Below, one piece after another: positions 1 through 8,646 of a DNA stretch of 64,000 nt. Below the pieces are notes generated by a model. The model saw nothing but the letters and a program-made list of their open reading frames with translations. It ran no database searches and was not told the origin of the DNA. The position numbers and the translations under genes were made by a program. The stretch lies in assembly GCA_011391085.1 (NCBI GenBank), contig JAABRD010000020.1:23262-87261 (forward strand). The letters run 5' to 3'. The stretch's first letter is position 1; every line of letters starts with the position of its first letter. The DNA comes from Thiotrichaceae bacterium. Lineage in GTDB: Bacteria > Pseudomonadota > Gammaproteobacteria > Beggiatoales > Beggiatoaceae.

Positions 1-43
1 AATCTATCCCAAAAATGAAACATGGGGATTGGCATAAATATAA

Positions 44-327
44 TATAGTAATATTCAGATGAAATTGTACTTTATCCACTGGAGCGCAATCAGAATTATT
101 GCGCTGTGCGCCCGCGTAGCGTCGGCGTCTGATTGCGCAATAATTCTGATTGCGCTCCAGAGGGAATCGTACACAGGACTTACGCAACCACTTTTGTAAG
201 TCGTTGAGTTGACACCCCCCCTATCCCCCCCGTACACGGGGGGAATCACTCCCTCCCCGCGTGGGGGGAGGGTTGGGGTGGGGTAACTGCGTAAGTTCTA
301 GTACAATTTAGTTAGAATACTACTATA
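44..327. repeat. Family A palindromic element (copy 1), interrupted by a family B element
   Basis: The left end reads TATAGTAATATTC and the right end GAATACTACTATA. The core is a long inverted repeat built on GGAGCGCAATCAGAATTATTGCGC (written in two arms at about 78-100 and 140-164). Further copies lie near 3576, 8919, 28433 and 47410, so this is a dispersed MITE-like sequence without coding capacity. The right arm is split: after GAATCGTAC a family B element begins, and the arm resumes with GTACAATTTAG near 300. No gene occupies bases 1-552. Confidence 0.85.
175..300. repeat. Family B element (copy 1), nested in family A copy 1
   Basis: It begins AGGACTTACGCAAC and ends GCGTAAGTTCT, near-perfect terminal inverted repeats. 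Between them is a run of C, a short hairpin and runs of G. The same ends recur at 26158 and 33260. The flanking GTACA on both sides suits a short target duplication inside the family A element. No transposase is encoded. Confidence 0.8.
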
Positions 328-342
328 AGAAAGAAGAACACC

Positions 343-537
343 TACCGCCGCCGGCTAAAGCCTCAATGCCATTAAGTTAAGGAAAATCCCGGTGGAGTGG
401 AGGCTTTAGCCGGCCGGCCGTAGGCATCACCCCCCACTCAAATTGCGGGTCGCCTACCGCCGGCAGGCGTTAGCCTCCACTCCAGCGTACCTTAACTTAA
501 TGGCATTGCGGCTAAAGCCTCTACTCCACCTGTGTGG
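343..537. repeat. Family E repeats (GGCTAAAGCCTCTACTCC type) in inverted arrangement
   Basis: Several copies of the motif GGCTAAAGCCTC / GAGGCTTTAGCC with ATGCCATTAAGTTAAGG spacers form an imperfect inverted repeat. The same unit forms direct arrays at 30.9-31.1 kb and 57.0-57.25 kb. I see no open reading frame with coding character here. Confidence 0.75.
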
Positions 538-552
538 TAGGCCAAAAAACCT

Positions 553-581
553 TTGCCCTCCTACAATAGCTACCTTATACT
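553..581 (+). promoter_or_regulatory. Probable sigma70-type promoter for sixA
   Basis: TTGCCC at 553-558 and TATACT at 576-581 are separated by 17 bases and lie 30 bases before the sixA start. This is a motif match only. Confidence 0.45.
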
Positions 582-610
582 TCACTATCTAAAATTGAGA
601 GATAACAACT

Positions 611-1120
611 ATGCAAGTATTAATTATTCGACACGCCCCAGCCGCAGACCGTGAAGAGTTTGCGTTGACGGGGCAATCTGAAGAACTGCGGCCCTTGACC
701 GATAAGGGGCAAATAAAAATGCGAAAAAATGTTCGTGGACTGCTTACCACCGTTTCCAAACTCCAGATGATTGCTTGTAGTCCCTTCTTACGTGCCCTAC
801 AAACCGCAGATATTTTGGCCCAAGTCTATCCTTATGCCCATCGTGACACATTGTCTGCACTTGCCCCGCTGGGTACGATGACGGAAATTTTGGCTTATTT
901 ACAAGATCATGCGAACACGACTCACACCATTGCTTTAGTGGGTCATGAACCTGATTTAGGTCAACTGGCCACTTGGTTATTGACAGGTCATCCTAACTAT
1001 TGGATGCCTCTGAAAAAAGGGGCCGCTTGCCTGTTGGAATTTCCTAACTTAGTAGAAGCTGGTCAAGCCGAATTAGTGTGGTCGTTGACGCCTGGGCAAT
1101 TGAAGCAGATGACAGAGTGA
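611..1120 (+). CDS. sixA: Phosphohistidine phosphatase SixA
   Basis: This 169-residue protein belongs to the histidine phosphatase superfamily. In E. coli SixA removes phosphate from histidine phosphotransfer proteins in the cytoplasm. The catalytic RHA motif is at residues 7-9, with His8 the expected phospho-acceptor, and the second conserved histidine lies in VGHEPDL (His112). Length is close to E. coli SixA (161). The start follows a weak purine-rich stretch (GAGATAAC). It is a lone gene bracketed by repeats, with a hairpin just downstream. The phosphatase family is secure. The exact substrate is inferred, although two hybrid kinases in this window would be the type of system SixA acts on. 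Confidence 0.9.
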   Translation: MQVLIIRHAPAADREEFALTGQSEELRPLTDKGQIKMRKNVRGLLTTVSKLQMIACSPFLRALQTADILAQVYPYAHRDTLSALAPLGTMTEILAYLQDHANTTHTIALVGHEPDLGQLATWLLTGHPNYWMPLKKGAACLLEFPNLVEAGQAELVWSLTPGQLKQMTE

Positions 1121-1149
1121 TTTGAATAGGAGTGGCGCAAACACTTCAA

Positions 1150-1182
1150 AGAAACTCAGTTTTTTAAAGAAACTGAGTTTCT
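1150..1182. terminator. Hairpin of the GAAACTCAG type after sixA
   Basis: The arms AGAAACTCAG and CTGAGTTTCT flank a T-rich loop, 30 bases after the sixA stop. It could end transcription, but the same hairpin recurs at 20951, 31948 and 38563, so it is also a dispersed repeat. Bases 1183-1416 hold nothing else I can recognise. Confidence 0.5.
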
Positions 1183-1416
1183 AGTGGAATAGCCACCGAA
1201 TACACAGTCACTCAAACTGACTTTGAAATCGTCTCCACCAACCGATCAATTTCTTGCCATTGATGTCGTTTTTTTGCACAAGGACTTACATTTTGACCTG
1301 GTAGCCCCAATAAACTAAACTTAGAAACGAGTCTTCACACTCATCACACCCAATCACAGTTCAATTAATTGCCTCTCCAACCGACATTTTAAATTCAGCA
1401 AACTCCATAGGAAAAC

Positions 1417-1866
1417 ATGATGAAACTTTCCCTCTATTCTTTTATCGTATGTGTCCCACTGACCCTCCCGGTGACTTACGCCGGCCAAATTAACAATGCT
1501 TTATTTGACCAAGGCAAAGCGGTGTATGACAAAGTGTGTTCGGCTTGTCACAATTACCTGCCTCCCCCCAAAGCCGCGCCTCCGCTTCTCGGTATTTCGG
1601 GTCACTATCACCAAGCCTTTGTCGACCCTAACAAAGCCATTGCCCATATTGTTGACTATCTAAAACAACCGGCGGCAGAAAAATCCATGCTTCCGCCAAT
1701 GGCTAGACAACAATGGGGATTGATGGCGCCGTTGTCTCTACCTGATGAGGAACTCAAAGCGGTGGCTTATTGGGTTTGGGAAATTTATACAGTGGAATGT
1801 AGCAAAGGCGCCGCGGCGCCGTGGGTTTGCCGTAATTCCCAAGGAAATCCTCCGTTGATGAAATGA
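1417..1866 (+). CDS. Periplasmic c-type cytochrome, class I
   Basis: A 149-residue monohaem cytochrome c. A signal peptide (MMKLSLYSFIVCVPL..., cleaved near TYAG) exports it. The haem attachment motif is C-S-A-C-H at residues 41-45, and the MLPPMARQ region supplies a candidate methionine axial ligand. Two further cysteines near the C terminus (VECSKG and PWVCRN) may form a disulfide. The start could be either of two adjacent ATGs (1417 or 1420), both served by AGGA at 1409. It probably carries electrons in respiration or sulfur oxidation, but no oxidoreductase gene is adjacent and the partner is unknown. Confidence 0.85.
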   Translation: MMKLSLYSFIVCVPLTLPVTYAGQINNALFDQGKAVYDKVCSACHNYLPPPKAAPPLLGISGHYHQAFVDPNKAIAHIVDYLKQPAAEKSMLPPMARQQWGLMAPLSLPDEELKAVAYWVWEIYTVECSKGAAAPWVCRNSQGNPPLMK

Positions 1867-1966
1867 GGTTTGGCGAAGCTTCGCTTTGGATTTCTGGTGA
1901 TATTTCATTTTCTATTCCACAGAAGCCCAATTGCGAGAATTGGAGGCAAAGATTTCGCAGAAATTA

Positions 1967-2190
1967 AGGTGGACTAGAGGCGTTAGCCGGTGACATCGCA
2001 GAAATTAAGGTCACGGTGGACTAGAGGCTTTAGCCGGTGACATCGCAGAAATTAAGGTCACGGTGGACTAGAGGCTTTAGCCGGTGGTAGGGGCAGAACA
2101 TAACTCAATTGCCAGGAACAACCCACCGGCTGAAGCCTCTAGTCCACCGGCTGAAGCCTCTAGTCCACCGGCTGAAGCCTCTAGTCCATC
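1967..2190. repeat. Family E tandem repeats between cytochrome and metY
   Basis: Two longer units (GACATCGCAGAAATTAAGGTCACGG plus GACTAGAGGC) are followed, in opposite orientation, by three direct copies of ACCGGCTGAAGCCTCTAGTCC. The opposed halves can fold into a large hairpin. A short open frame reading PPAEASS three times is a by-product of the repeats. The rest of 1867-2219 shows no gene. Confidence 0.75.
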
Positions 2191-2219
2191 GACCAAAATT
2201 TCCAGTCCAGTATTTTCTT

Positions 2220-3494
2220 TTATCCCGCCGCTACCAAGGCTTGTTCAATATCTGCAAGAATGTCATCCAGATGTTCTAAGCCAATGGATAGCCGCACCAT
2301 GTCTTCACTGACACCAGCATTTTTCAACTCTTCTGGTTTCAACTGACGGTGCGTCGTAGTCGCTGGATGACAGGCGAGGGATTTGGCATCGCCGATGTTC
2401 ACTAAGCGGACGACGAGGTTGAGGGCATCAATGAATTTTGCACCGGCTGCGCGTCCACCTTTGATTCCAAAACTCATAATGCCCGAAGCGCGTCCACCCA
2501 TATATTTGTCGATTAGCGGTTTGCTAGGGCTATCTGGAAGACCGGCATATTTGACCCAATTGACTTTGGGATGCTGTTTTAAATGAGTGGCGACCACCAA
2601 CGCATTGGCACAGATTCTATCCATGCGCACGGGAAGAGTTTCAATGCCTTGGAGGATGAGGAAGGCATTGAGGGGAGACAGGACGGCGCCCATGTTGCGC
2701 AACGGAATGACTCGGGCCCGCGCAATGTAGGCGGCATCCCCAAATTGTTCCGTGAACACCACGCCATGATAGGAAGGGTCGGGTTCGTTGAAACGTTTAA
2801 ATTTCTCCTTGTGTTGCGTCCAGGGGAATTTACCAGAGTCAATAATCACTCCTCCGAGGCTGTTTCCATGGCCACCCATATATTTAGTCAAGGAGTGAAC
2901 CACAATATCCACGCCGTGTTCAAAGGGACGACAGAGGTAAGGAGAAGGGACGGTGTTATCGACAATCAAAGGAATGCCGTGGGCGTGGGCTAGGTCCGCT
3001 AAGGCACCAAAGTCCACGACATTGCCTAACGGATTACCAATGGATTCACAGAAGATGGCTTTGGTATTTTTATCAATCAGTTTGGCAAAACTGTTGAGGT
3101 CTTGATAGTCGGCAAAGCGCATATCAATGCCATATTGTGGCAACGTATGGGCAAATAGATTATACGTGCCACCATATAGGGTGCCGGGAGTAATCACATT
3201 GTCTCCCGCCGTGGCTAGGGTCATCACAGAGGCAGTGATAGCGGCCATTCCAGAGGCCATCGCGAGTCCCCCAATGCCACCTTCCATAGCCGCTACGCGC
3301 TTCTCCAACACGTCGCTGGTAGGGTTCATCATGCGCGTGTAAATGTTGCCGGACACTTTTAAATCAAACAAATCTGCGCCATGTTGAGTGTTATCAAAAG
3401 CGTAGGAAGTGGTTTGATAAATGGGGACGGCAACGGCTTTGGTGGTGGGATCAGGTGTATAACCGCCGTGAATGGCGATAGTTTCTAGTTTCAT
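2220..3494 (-). CDS. metY: O-acetylhomoserine sulfhydrylase (Cys/Met metabolism PLP enzyme)
   Basis: This 424-residue protein is a cystathionine-gamma-synthase-superfamily enzyme of the O-acetylhomoserine aminocarboxypropyltransferase type. It joins sulfide to O-acetylhomoserine to give homocysteine for methionine synthesis. Visible landmarks are the N-terminal LETIAIHGGYTPDPTT, the aromatic YQTTSYAFDN, the cofactor region VDNTVPSPYLCRP and the Schiff-base lysine in VHSLTKYMGGHG. I chose the ATG at 3494 (MKLETIA), preceded by AGGAGAACT, over an upstream in-frame codon with no family similarity. The related O-acetylserine or O-succinylhomoserine enzymes are alternatives, but the length and the NIYTRMMNPT segment favour MetY. 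No methionine riboswitch was seen upstream. Confidence 0.9.
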   Translation of the reverse strand: MKLETIAIHGGYTPDPTTKAVAVPIYQTTSYAFDNTQHGADLFDLKVSGNIYTRMMNPTSDVLEKRVAAMEGGIGGLAMASGMAAITASVMTLATAGDNVITPGTLYGGTYNLFAHTLPQYGIDMRFADYQDLNSFAKLIDKNTKAIFCESIGNPLGNVVDFGALADLAHAHGIPLIVDNTVPSPYLCRPFEHGVDIVVHSLTKYMGGHGNSLGGVIIDSGKFPWTQHKEKFKRFNEPDPSYHGVVFTEQFGDAAYIARARVIPLRNMGAVLSPLNAFLILQGIETLPVRMDRICANALVVATHLKQHPKVNWVKYAGLPDSPSKPLIDKYMGGRASGIMSFGIKGGRAAGAKFIDALNLVVRLVNIGDAKSLACHPATTTHRQLKPEELKNAGVSEDMVRLSIGLEHLDDILADIEQALVAAG

Positions 3495-3575
3495 GGTCAG
3501 TTCTCCTAAAAAGTTTAGAAAAGCTAAAACGATGTGTGGTATTCTGGACAGAAACTTAGTTTCTGTCAGTGCAGT

Positions 3576-3707
3576 TATAGTAATATTCATTCAAATCGGT
3601 ACGATTTCCTCTGGAGCGCAATAAGAATTATTGCGCCCTGTGCGCCGCGCAATAATTCTTATTGCGCTCCAGATGGAACCGTACAATTTAACTGGAATAC
3701 TACTATA
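3576..3707. repeat. Family A palindromic element (copy 2)
   Basis: An intact copy: TATAGTAATATTC at the left, GGAATACTACTATA at the right, and a near-perfect core palindrome CTGGAGCGCAATAAGAATTATTGCGC...GCGCAATAATTCTTATTGCGCTCCAG. It lies between the diverging ends of metY and grxD. Confidence 0.9.
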
Positions 3708-3718
3708 CGTAAAGTGAG

Positions 3719-4048
3719 TTACGATTCTTTAGTTTGGTTCACGGCCTGTTCTAACATGGGCTTCAACTCGCCCTTTTGATGTAATTCCAACGTGATGTCA
3801 CAGCCTCCAATCAATTCGCCCTTAACATAGATTTGGGGAAAAGTGGGCCAGTTAGCATAACGCGGCAAATTTTCATAAACCTCCCGGTCTGTTAAGACAT
3901 TGACCGCCGTAAATTCCACCCCACAATCTTGCAGGGCCTTGACAGCACGGCCAGAGTAGCCGCATTGCGGAAATTTGGGCGTACCTTTCATGTAAATAAC
4001 AATCGAGTGGTTTTCCACTTGTTGCTTGATTTTTTCTAAGATGTCCAT
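3719..4048 (-). CDS. grxD: Monothiol glutaredoxin, Grx4 type
   Basis: A 109-residue monothiol glutaredoxin of the Grx4/GrxD family, which binds and transfers [2Fe-2S] clusters in the cytoplasm, often with BolA partners. The active site CGYS (residues 29-32) replaces the usual CGFS and keeps the single cysteine. KGTPKFPQ before it and the glutathione-site segments WPTFPQIYVKGELIGGCDI are typical. I place the start at ATG 4048 (MDILEKIKQQ), matching the family N terminus. A copy of this start region is found at 5258-5300, carried along in a tandem duplication. Confidence 0.92.
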   Translation of the reverse strand: MDILEKIKQQVENHSIVIYMKGTPKFPQCGYSGRAVKALQDCGVEFTAVNVLTDREVYENLPRYANWPTFPQIYVKGELIGGCDITLELHQKGELKPMLEQAVNQTKES

Positions 4049-4155
4049 AGTATTCAAATATAGTAAACTTGTAAAATTGCTGAATATCATCTACACTGAT
4101 ATACTATCAACTTTCCAATTCATTGTCCATTACTTAATTCTTTCTGATAATCACT

Positions 4156-5121
4156 ATGAAACACACTATCTATTTATTCTCCCTGCTATTTACCGCCAGC
4201 ATTGCCCAGGCGGCTCCCCCTAACCTTGCCTCCACAGATGCCCATACCTACTTCAATCAAGTTCGGCAAAAAATGGGCATGATGGAGTTTTTTCCACATT
4301 GGCAGTCAGAAACGGTGGGGACTGCCGATTCCTCTTTGCTTGATCCATTTGTCAACACGAACTGGGAATTTAGGATTTCCTATTCTGATAAGTGTGAGGA
4401 TTTTCCGGTTTCCACTTACCTGTTTGATACTTCCACCATGACCTTGGAGGATGGCACGATAGGATTAGCGGCCACTGATGATGCTGAGGGAAAATGGATA
4501 TTGTGGTATGAAGGCACTGAATCCTTTTATGTTCTGGCAACCAATGCAGATAATGGAGGCATACTTATGTATTCGTTCAACTGCGATACGCCCGCCTGCG
4601 ATAGTACCATCTCAGGTGTGTTTGAAACGCTTTACCCTGATGATAGCGTCTCAGAACCACGGCAATTTACGGGTTATCGCCACACACTATCTCCTCTTGG
4701 CAAAGCGAATAATGCTGACACGTTTTTTAGAGGTGGTATTGCCATCAATGGCGGAGAATATCAAACGCAAATCATGCAAAGTCTGCATGACAATGTCGAC
4801 ATTCTCGGTGAAATGATTGTGGATTGCAAGCATGTCGGTCAAGAAGCGGATATTTTTATCTATGCAGAAACGACTTTGCCTCCTTTAGAAGGAGTTTTTT
4901 ACTTCATGTTGGATGAAGGTAAAACCATTCTCCCATGGGACCAAAACCCAGCTAATTTGGTGGCGTTGATCCCTGCGATAAGATTAAACCAACTGGAGAC
5001 AGTCCCCCTGTATCAAGGAACGTTCTATTATCATGGAACGTTGAAAGTCCATTTTGGCTATCGTCTAACAGATGGAACCGTCGTGACGAGTGGAGAACCG
5101 ATTGAGATTGCGATAAACTAG
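4156..5121 (+). CDS. Secreted protein, CAP-related paralogue 1 (CAP core lost)
   Basis: A 321-residue protein of unknown function. The signal peptide MKHTIYLFSLLFTASIAQAA directs export. Residues about 28-45 (AHTYFNQVRQKMGMMEF) match the first helix of the CAP domain in the neighbour at 6778, but the CAP histidine/glutamate core is absent. The C-terminal ~110 residues (FRGGIAINGGEYQTQI to the end) are shared with both neighbours and end in LKVHFGYRLTDGT. The middle part contains two cysteine-bearing stretches (FNCDTPACDST). The first of two tandem near-identical genes, it lies divergent from grxD and ends before the duplicated grxD fragment. Confidence 0.75.
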   Translation: MKHTIYLFSLLFTASIAQAAPPNLASTDAHTYFNQVRQKMGMMEFFPHWQSETVGTADSSLLDPFVNTNWEFRISYSDKCEDFPVSTYLFDTSTMTLEDGTIGLAATDDAEGKWILWYEGTESFYVLATNADNGGILMYSFNCDTPACDSTISGVFETLYPDDSVSEPRQFTGYRHTLSPLGKANNADTFFRGGIAINGGEYQTQIMQSLHDNVDILGEMIVDCKHVGQEADIFIYAETTLPPLEGVFYFMLDEGKTILPWDQNPANLVALIPAIRLNQLETVPLYQGTFYYHGTLKVHFGYRLTDGTVVTSGEPIEIAIN

Positions 5122-5257
5122 GTACCAGTGCATGACGAACCTGGTATTTCAGGTGGACTGAATACGCTTGGTTTAATCCACCCTATCAATGGAACTGTGA
5201 TTGATGTGATGTGTACGAGAAAAAGAATGAAGGGAATGAAGTGTATCAGCCCCATCG

Positions 5258-5300
5258 GCTGTCTTTCCACTTGTTGCTTGATTTTTTCTAAAATGTCCAT
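5258..5300 (-). pseudogene. Fragment of grxD (first ~13 codons) carried by a tandem duplication
   Basis: Reading the minus strand from 5300 gives MDILEKIKQQVER, identical at its start to GrxD, then departs into unrelated sequence. The flanking DNA (5263-5460) is almost base-for-base the same as 4012-4210. It shows that the duplication began inside grxD and took the shared promoter region with it. Confidence 0.85.
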
Positions 5301-5406
5301 AGATTCAAATATACTAAACTTGTAAAATTGCTGAATATCATCTACACTGATATACTATCAACTTTCCAATTCATTGTCCATTACTTAATTCTTTCTGATA
5401 ATCACT

Positions 5407-6459
5407 ATGAAACACACTATCTATTTATTCTCCCTGCTATTTACCGCCGGCGTTGCCCAGGCGGCCCCCCCTAACCTTGTTTCCACAGATGCCCATGCCT
5501 ACTTCAATCAAGTTCGGCAACAGGTAGGCATGATGAAGTTTTCTCCACATTGGCAATCAGAAACGATGGCGACTGCCGATCCCTCTTTAATCGAACCATT
5601 TATCGATACTCTCTGGGAATTTGCAATTTCCTATTCTGATGAGGATGGTGATTTTCTAATTTCCTATTATGTGTTTGACACCTCCACCATGACCTTGGAG
5701 GATGGCACGATAGGATTAGTGGCCACTGACGATACTGGTGGGATGTGGATATTGTTGTATGAAGATACTGAATCCTCTTATGTTCTGGCAACCAACGCAG
5801 GCAACGAGGACATCTTTACGTATTCCTTCAACTGCGATACGCCTACTTGCGACAGCACCGTGACAGGTGTATTTGAAACGCTTTACAGTGATGGTCGCAT
5901 TTCAGAACCACTGGAATTTACAGGCCAGCGTAGCGTCGATGTCGATACGGGCGACAACTCAGACTTCGTGGAGACTCCCTCCTCAGACGAGTTGCCTCAA
6001 CTTGGCGACACCATTGCCACTGATACCACAGGCAAGGTGATGTGGAATCAGGCCTTATTTTCAGGCGGTATCGCCATCAATGGCGGAAAGGAGTATCAGA
6101 CGCAGATGATACAAAGTTTGTATGACGAAGTTGATATTCAAGGCGAAATGATTGTGGACCCTAACCATGTCGGTCAAGAAGCAGATATTTTCGTCTATGC
6201 AGAAACGACCTTGCCACCTTTGGAGGAAGTCTTTTACTTCATGTTGGACGAAGGACTCAAGGCCATTCTCCCATGGGACCAAAACCCAGTCAATTTGGTG
6301 GCGTTTATCCCCGGTGTGAGACTAAACGCCCTAGAAACGGTGACAATGTATCAGGGAACGTTCTATTATCCTGGGACGTTGAAAGTCCATTTTGGTTATC
6401 GTCTGACAGATGGCACCGTCGTGACGAGTGGAGAACCGATTGATATTGCGATAAACTAA
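5407..6459 (+). CDS. Secreted protein, CAP-related paralogue 2 (tandem duplicate)
   Basis: A 350-residue protein nearly identical in plan to the gene at 4156: the same signal peptide, the CAP first-helix remnant (AHAYFNQVRQQVGMMKF), the FNCDTPTCDST stretch and the ~110-residue C-terminal domain ending in LKVHFGYRLTDGT. It differs by an extra acidic linker (about residues 178-215, rich in D, T and S) before the C-terminal domain. The close match in the upstream 140 bases means both copies probably share the same promoter and expression pattern. Function unknown; export is the only firm inference. Confidence 0.75.
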   Translation: MKHTIYLFSLLFTAGVAQAAPPNLVSTDAHAYFNQVRQQVGMMKFSPHWQSETMATADPSLIEPFIDTLWEFAISYSDEDGDFLISYYVFDTSTMTLEDGTIGLVATDDTGGMWILLYEDTESSYVLATNAGNEDIFTYSFNCDTPTCDSTVTGVFETLYSDGRISEPLEFTGQRSVDVDTGDNSDFVETPSSDELPQLGDTIATDTTGKVMWNQALFSGGIAINGGKEYQTQMIQSLYDEVDIQGEMIVDPNHVGQEADIFVYAETTLPPLEEVFYFMLDEGLKAILPWDQNPVNLVAFIPGVRLNALETVTMYQGTFYYPGTLKVHFGYRLTDGTVVTSGEPIDIAIN

Positions 6460-6483
6460 GTGAACGTCGGTTGACACTCCTCA

Positions 6484-6516
6484 AACCTGACAGGTCGTAA
6501 AGCACCTGTCAGGTTT
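6484..6516. terminator. Hairpin AAACCTGACAGGT...ACCTGTCAGGTTT
   Basis: A perfect 13-base stem with a 7-base loop, 25 bases after the stop of the preceding gene. It has no strong T-tract, so it is either a weak terminator or another repeat hairpin. Confidence 0.5.
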
Positions 6517-6534
6517 AACCCACTTGATTATTTT

Positions 6535-6700
6535 GGTAGTGATGCAATGTGGGTTCTCTGTCTGAACTCTGATTAGAATGATTTTCAGATGGACTCTGAT
6601 TAGTCAAGCCTCCTTTCATAGCCCTCATTTAATCATTTCAATCAGAGTTCAAGACCTAAGAGAAACCGCACGATATTTCACCCAGATTGCATCACTACCA
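6535..6700. repeat. Family C element (copy 1)
   Basis: Begins GGTAGTGATGCAATGTGGGT and ends CCCAGATTGCATCACTACC, imperfect terminal inverted repeats. Inside is a second inverted pair, GAACTCTGATTAGAATGATT and AATCATTTCAATCAGAGTTC. Nearly identical copies are at 51885 and 62138. The terminal motif is shared with the family D elements. Confidence 0.85.
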
Positions 6701-6777
6701 TTATTTTTACCTAATGTATCACTACCCAAACTTACCTCACTTTCATCTATATTACACACATCTCATCCCTCACAATT

Positions 6778-8544
6778 ATGAAACGTACTCTCTTTTTCTC
6801 CAGTTTAATATTAACCACCAGCATCGCCCAGTCTGGCACCTATGATCCAACAGATTTAACTCAAGCCTATACCTACTTAAACCAAGTGAGGTTAGCCGCT
6901 GGGATGACTGAATTTAGCAAGAATCCGCTACTTGAAAAATCTGCCTCCAATCACGCTAATTATTTGGCCGACAATGCCACTGAAGGACATTTTGAAACCG
7001 CAGGCAAACTGGGCTTTACGGGTGTCGAACCCAAGGATCGCACCAAACATGCAGGTTATCCCAGTTTATCGGTGTCAGAAAACGTGTCCACGGGGAACCC
7101 CAATAGCACCGATTCCATTGACGGTCTCATGGGCGCCATTTACCATCGGATTGGTTTCCTGGATTTCGTCAACAATGAAGTCGGGATTGGCATTGCCCAC
7201 GTTTCCAATCCTGAAGAACACACCGCCTACGTCTATAATCTGGGCAATTCCAAATACGGTGCCCTTTGCGCAGGTCCTTCTTTCGAGGACGAAGGGTCTT
7301 ATTATTATGATGTTTGCGAACCCAACATCAATATTGATGCCGTTGCTTTTGACGAAGTGACCCGACAAGCCCAAGGCAACAATCCGACCGTCGTTCTATG
7401 GCCGACTGAAGGTGATAAACAAGTACCTCCAGCGTTTTTTGAAGAATCGCCGGACCCGCTACCTGATTATTCAGTCTCCGGTTATCCCATTTCCATTCAA
7501 TTTAATCCTCTCAGTTTCAAGGCTGTCAAAGTCAGCGATTTCAAATTATATCGTGACCCAGACAGTTCTGAAATCAAATCCACCAGACAGTTAAACAAGA
7601 AGACGGATCCCAATGAGAAACTCACCGCCCTGGAGTTTGTTCTCTTTCCACTAGAACGACTGGATTGGAACACCGCTTACCGAGTGGAAGCCAAATATAC
7701 GGATGATGCCGGTAAAGAAAACACCTTGACTTGGCATTTTCAAACCCGAGGCGCTGGTGCCCCGCTGTTCACAGTCACCGGGAAGGGGGAGGAATTATCA
7801 GTGCCACTGACGGCAAAGTTTGCCATCTATGTGCCACCTACCAAACAATCTGCGGAGATAGGTTCACTTAACTTCTCCTTTAGTTCTGGGATGAAAATCG
7901 ACACGAACTTTATTGACGCTAATACCTTTCTGATAGATTTATCTGGCAAAGAAGGTCAAACCGCGGAGTTTAAATTTTCCGAAGGCCGTAGCTTCAAAGT
8001 CACCCTGAAAACGGACGCCACCTTGCCTACCGACACAAGTGAGACCCCGTCGACGCCTGTAACTCCAGTACCTGCCACGTTGCCTACCTTGACGGATCCG
8101 TATGCAGTGAATGGCAAAGGGAAATCGGTCAAAACAAAAACGCAGTTTGCAGGCGGTATTGCAGTGAATGGTAGCGAGTATCAAAAACAAGTGGTCCAAA
8201 TGCTATCTGATCCAGTCGAAGTGAAGGGAGAAATCAAGGTGGATTCTGCCAATGTAGGTAAAAAAGCAGACCTGTTTGTGTATGCCGAAACTTCGTTACC
8301 ACCTGATCTGGAAGTGTACTACTTCATGTTGGGAGAAGGTGGCGAATTATCTTTATGGGACCAACAATCTGCTAACCTCGTTCCATTTCAAAAGGAAGTT
8401 AAACTTGGAAAGACGCAAACAGTGACGATGTACCAGGGGACATTTGCTTATCCAGGGACGTTAAAAGTCCATTTTGGTTACCGTCTAACAGATGGGACGA
8501 TGGTGAGTCATAAGGAAGCGATTGAGATTACGATAAATAGGTAA
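6778..8544 (+). CDS. Secreted CAP/SCP-domain protein with shared C-terminal domain
   Basis: A 588-residue exported protein. After the signal peptide (MKRTLFFSSLILTTSIAQSG) comes a CAP (SCP/PR1) domain at about residues 28-175. It starts YTYLNQVRLAAGMTEFSKN, has ASNHANYLADN and GHFE as helix and histidine landmarks, SVSENV as the glutamate region and IYHRIGFLD. An Ig-like region follows, then a Thr/Pro linker (about 420-445), and the C-terminal ~110-residue domain (FAGGIAVNGSEYQ to GYRLTDGT) shared with the two preceding genes. CAP proteins are extracellular and their bacterial substrates are mostly unknown. This gene looks like the parent architecture of the cluster. Confidence 0.85.
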   Translation: MKRTLFFSSLILTTSIAQSGTYDPTDLTQAYTYLNQVRLAAGMTEFSKNPLLEKSASNHANYLADNATEGHFETAGKLGFTGVEPKDRTKHAGYPSLSVSENVSTGNPNSTDSIDGLMGAIYHRIGFLDFVNNEVGIGIAHVSNPEEHTAYVYNLGNSKYGALCAGPSFEDEGSYYYDVCEPNINIDAVAFDEVTRQAQGNNPTVVLWPTEGDKQVPPAFFEESPDPLPDYSVSGYPISIQFNPLSFKAVKVSDFKLYRDPDSSEIKSTRQLNKKTDPNEKLTALEFVLFPLERLDWNTAYRVEAKYTDDAGKENTLTWHFQTRGAGAPLFTVTGKGEELSVPLTAKFAIYVPPTKQSAEIGSLNFSFSSGMKIDTNFIDANTFLIDLSGKEGQTAEFKFSEGRSFKVTLKTDATLPTDTSETPSTPVTPVPATLPTLTDPYAVNGKGKSVKTKTQFAGGIAVNGSEYQKQVVQMLSDPVEVKGEIKVDSANVGKKADLFVYAETSLPPDLEVYYFMLGEGGELSLWDQQSANLVPFQKEVKLGKTQTVTMYQGTFAYPGTLKVHFGYRLTDGTMVSHKEAIEITINR

Positions 8545-8646
8545 AGTGGTTTGCTTCAATGCCATTAAATTAAGGTAGGGTGCGTCCCACGCACCATTTG
8601 AGAAACCGCACCACTTTTTATGAATTTTTAGGCGATACATGGCGAG

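Noticed and set aside
2084..2311. Open frame encoding PPAEASS repeats
   Set aside because: It is a translation of the family E tandem repeats and runs into the 3' end of metY on the other strand; no ribosome site.
3495..3575. Possible SAM riboswitch before metY
   Set aside because: The leader is too short and I could not find the paired helices of a SAM riboswitch.
6484..6516. Operator for a regulator of the CAP gene cluster
   Set aside because: The palindrome lies after a gene end and far from any start; a terminator or repeat is simpler.
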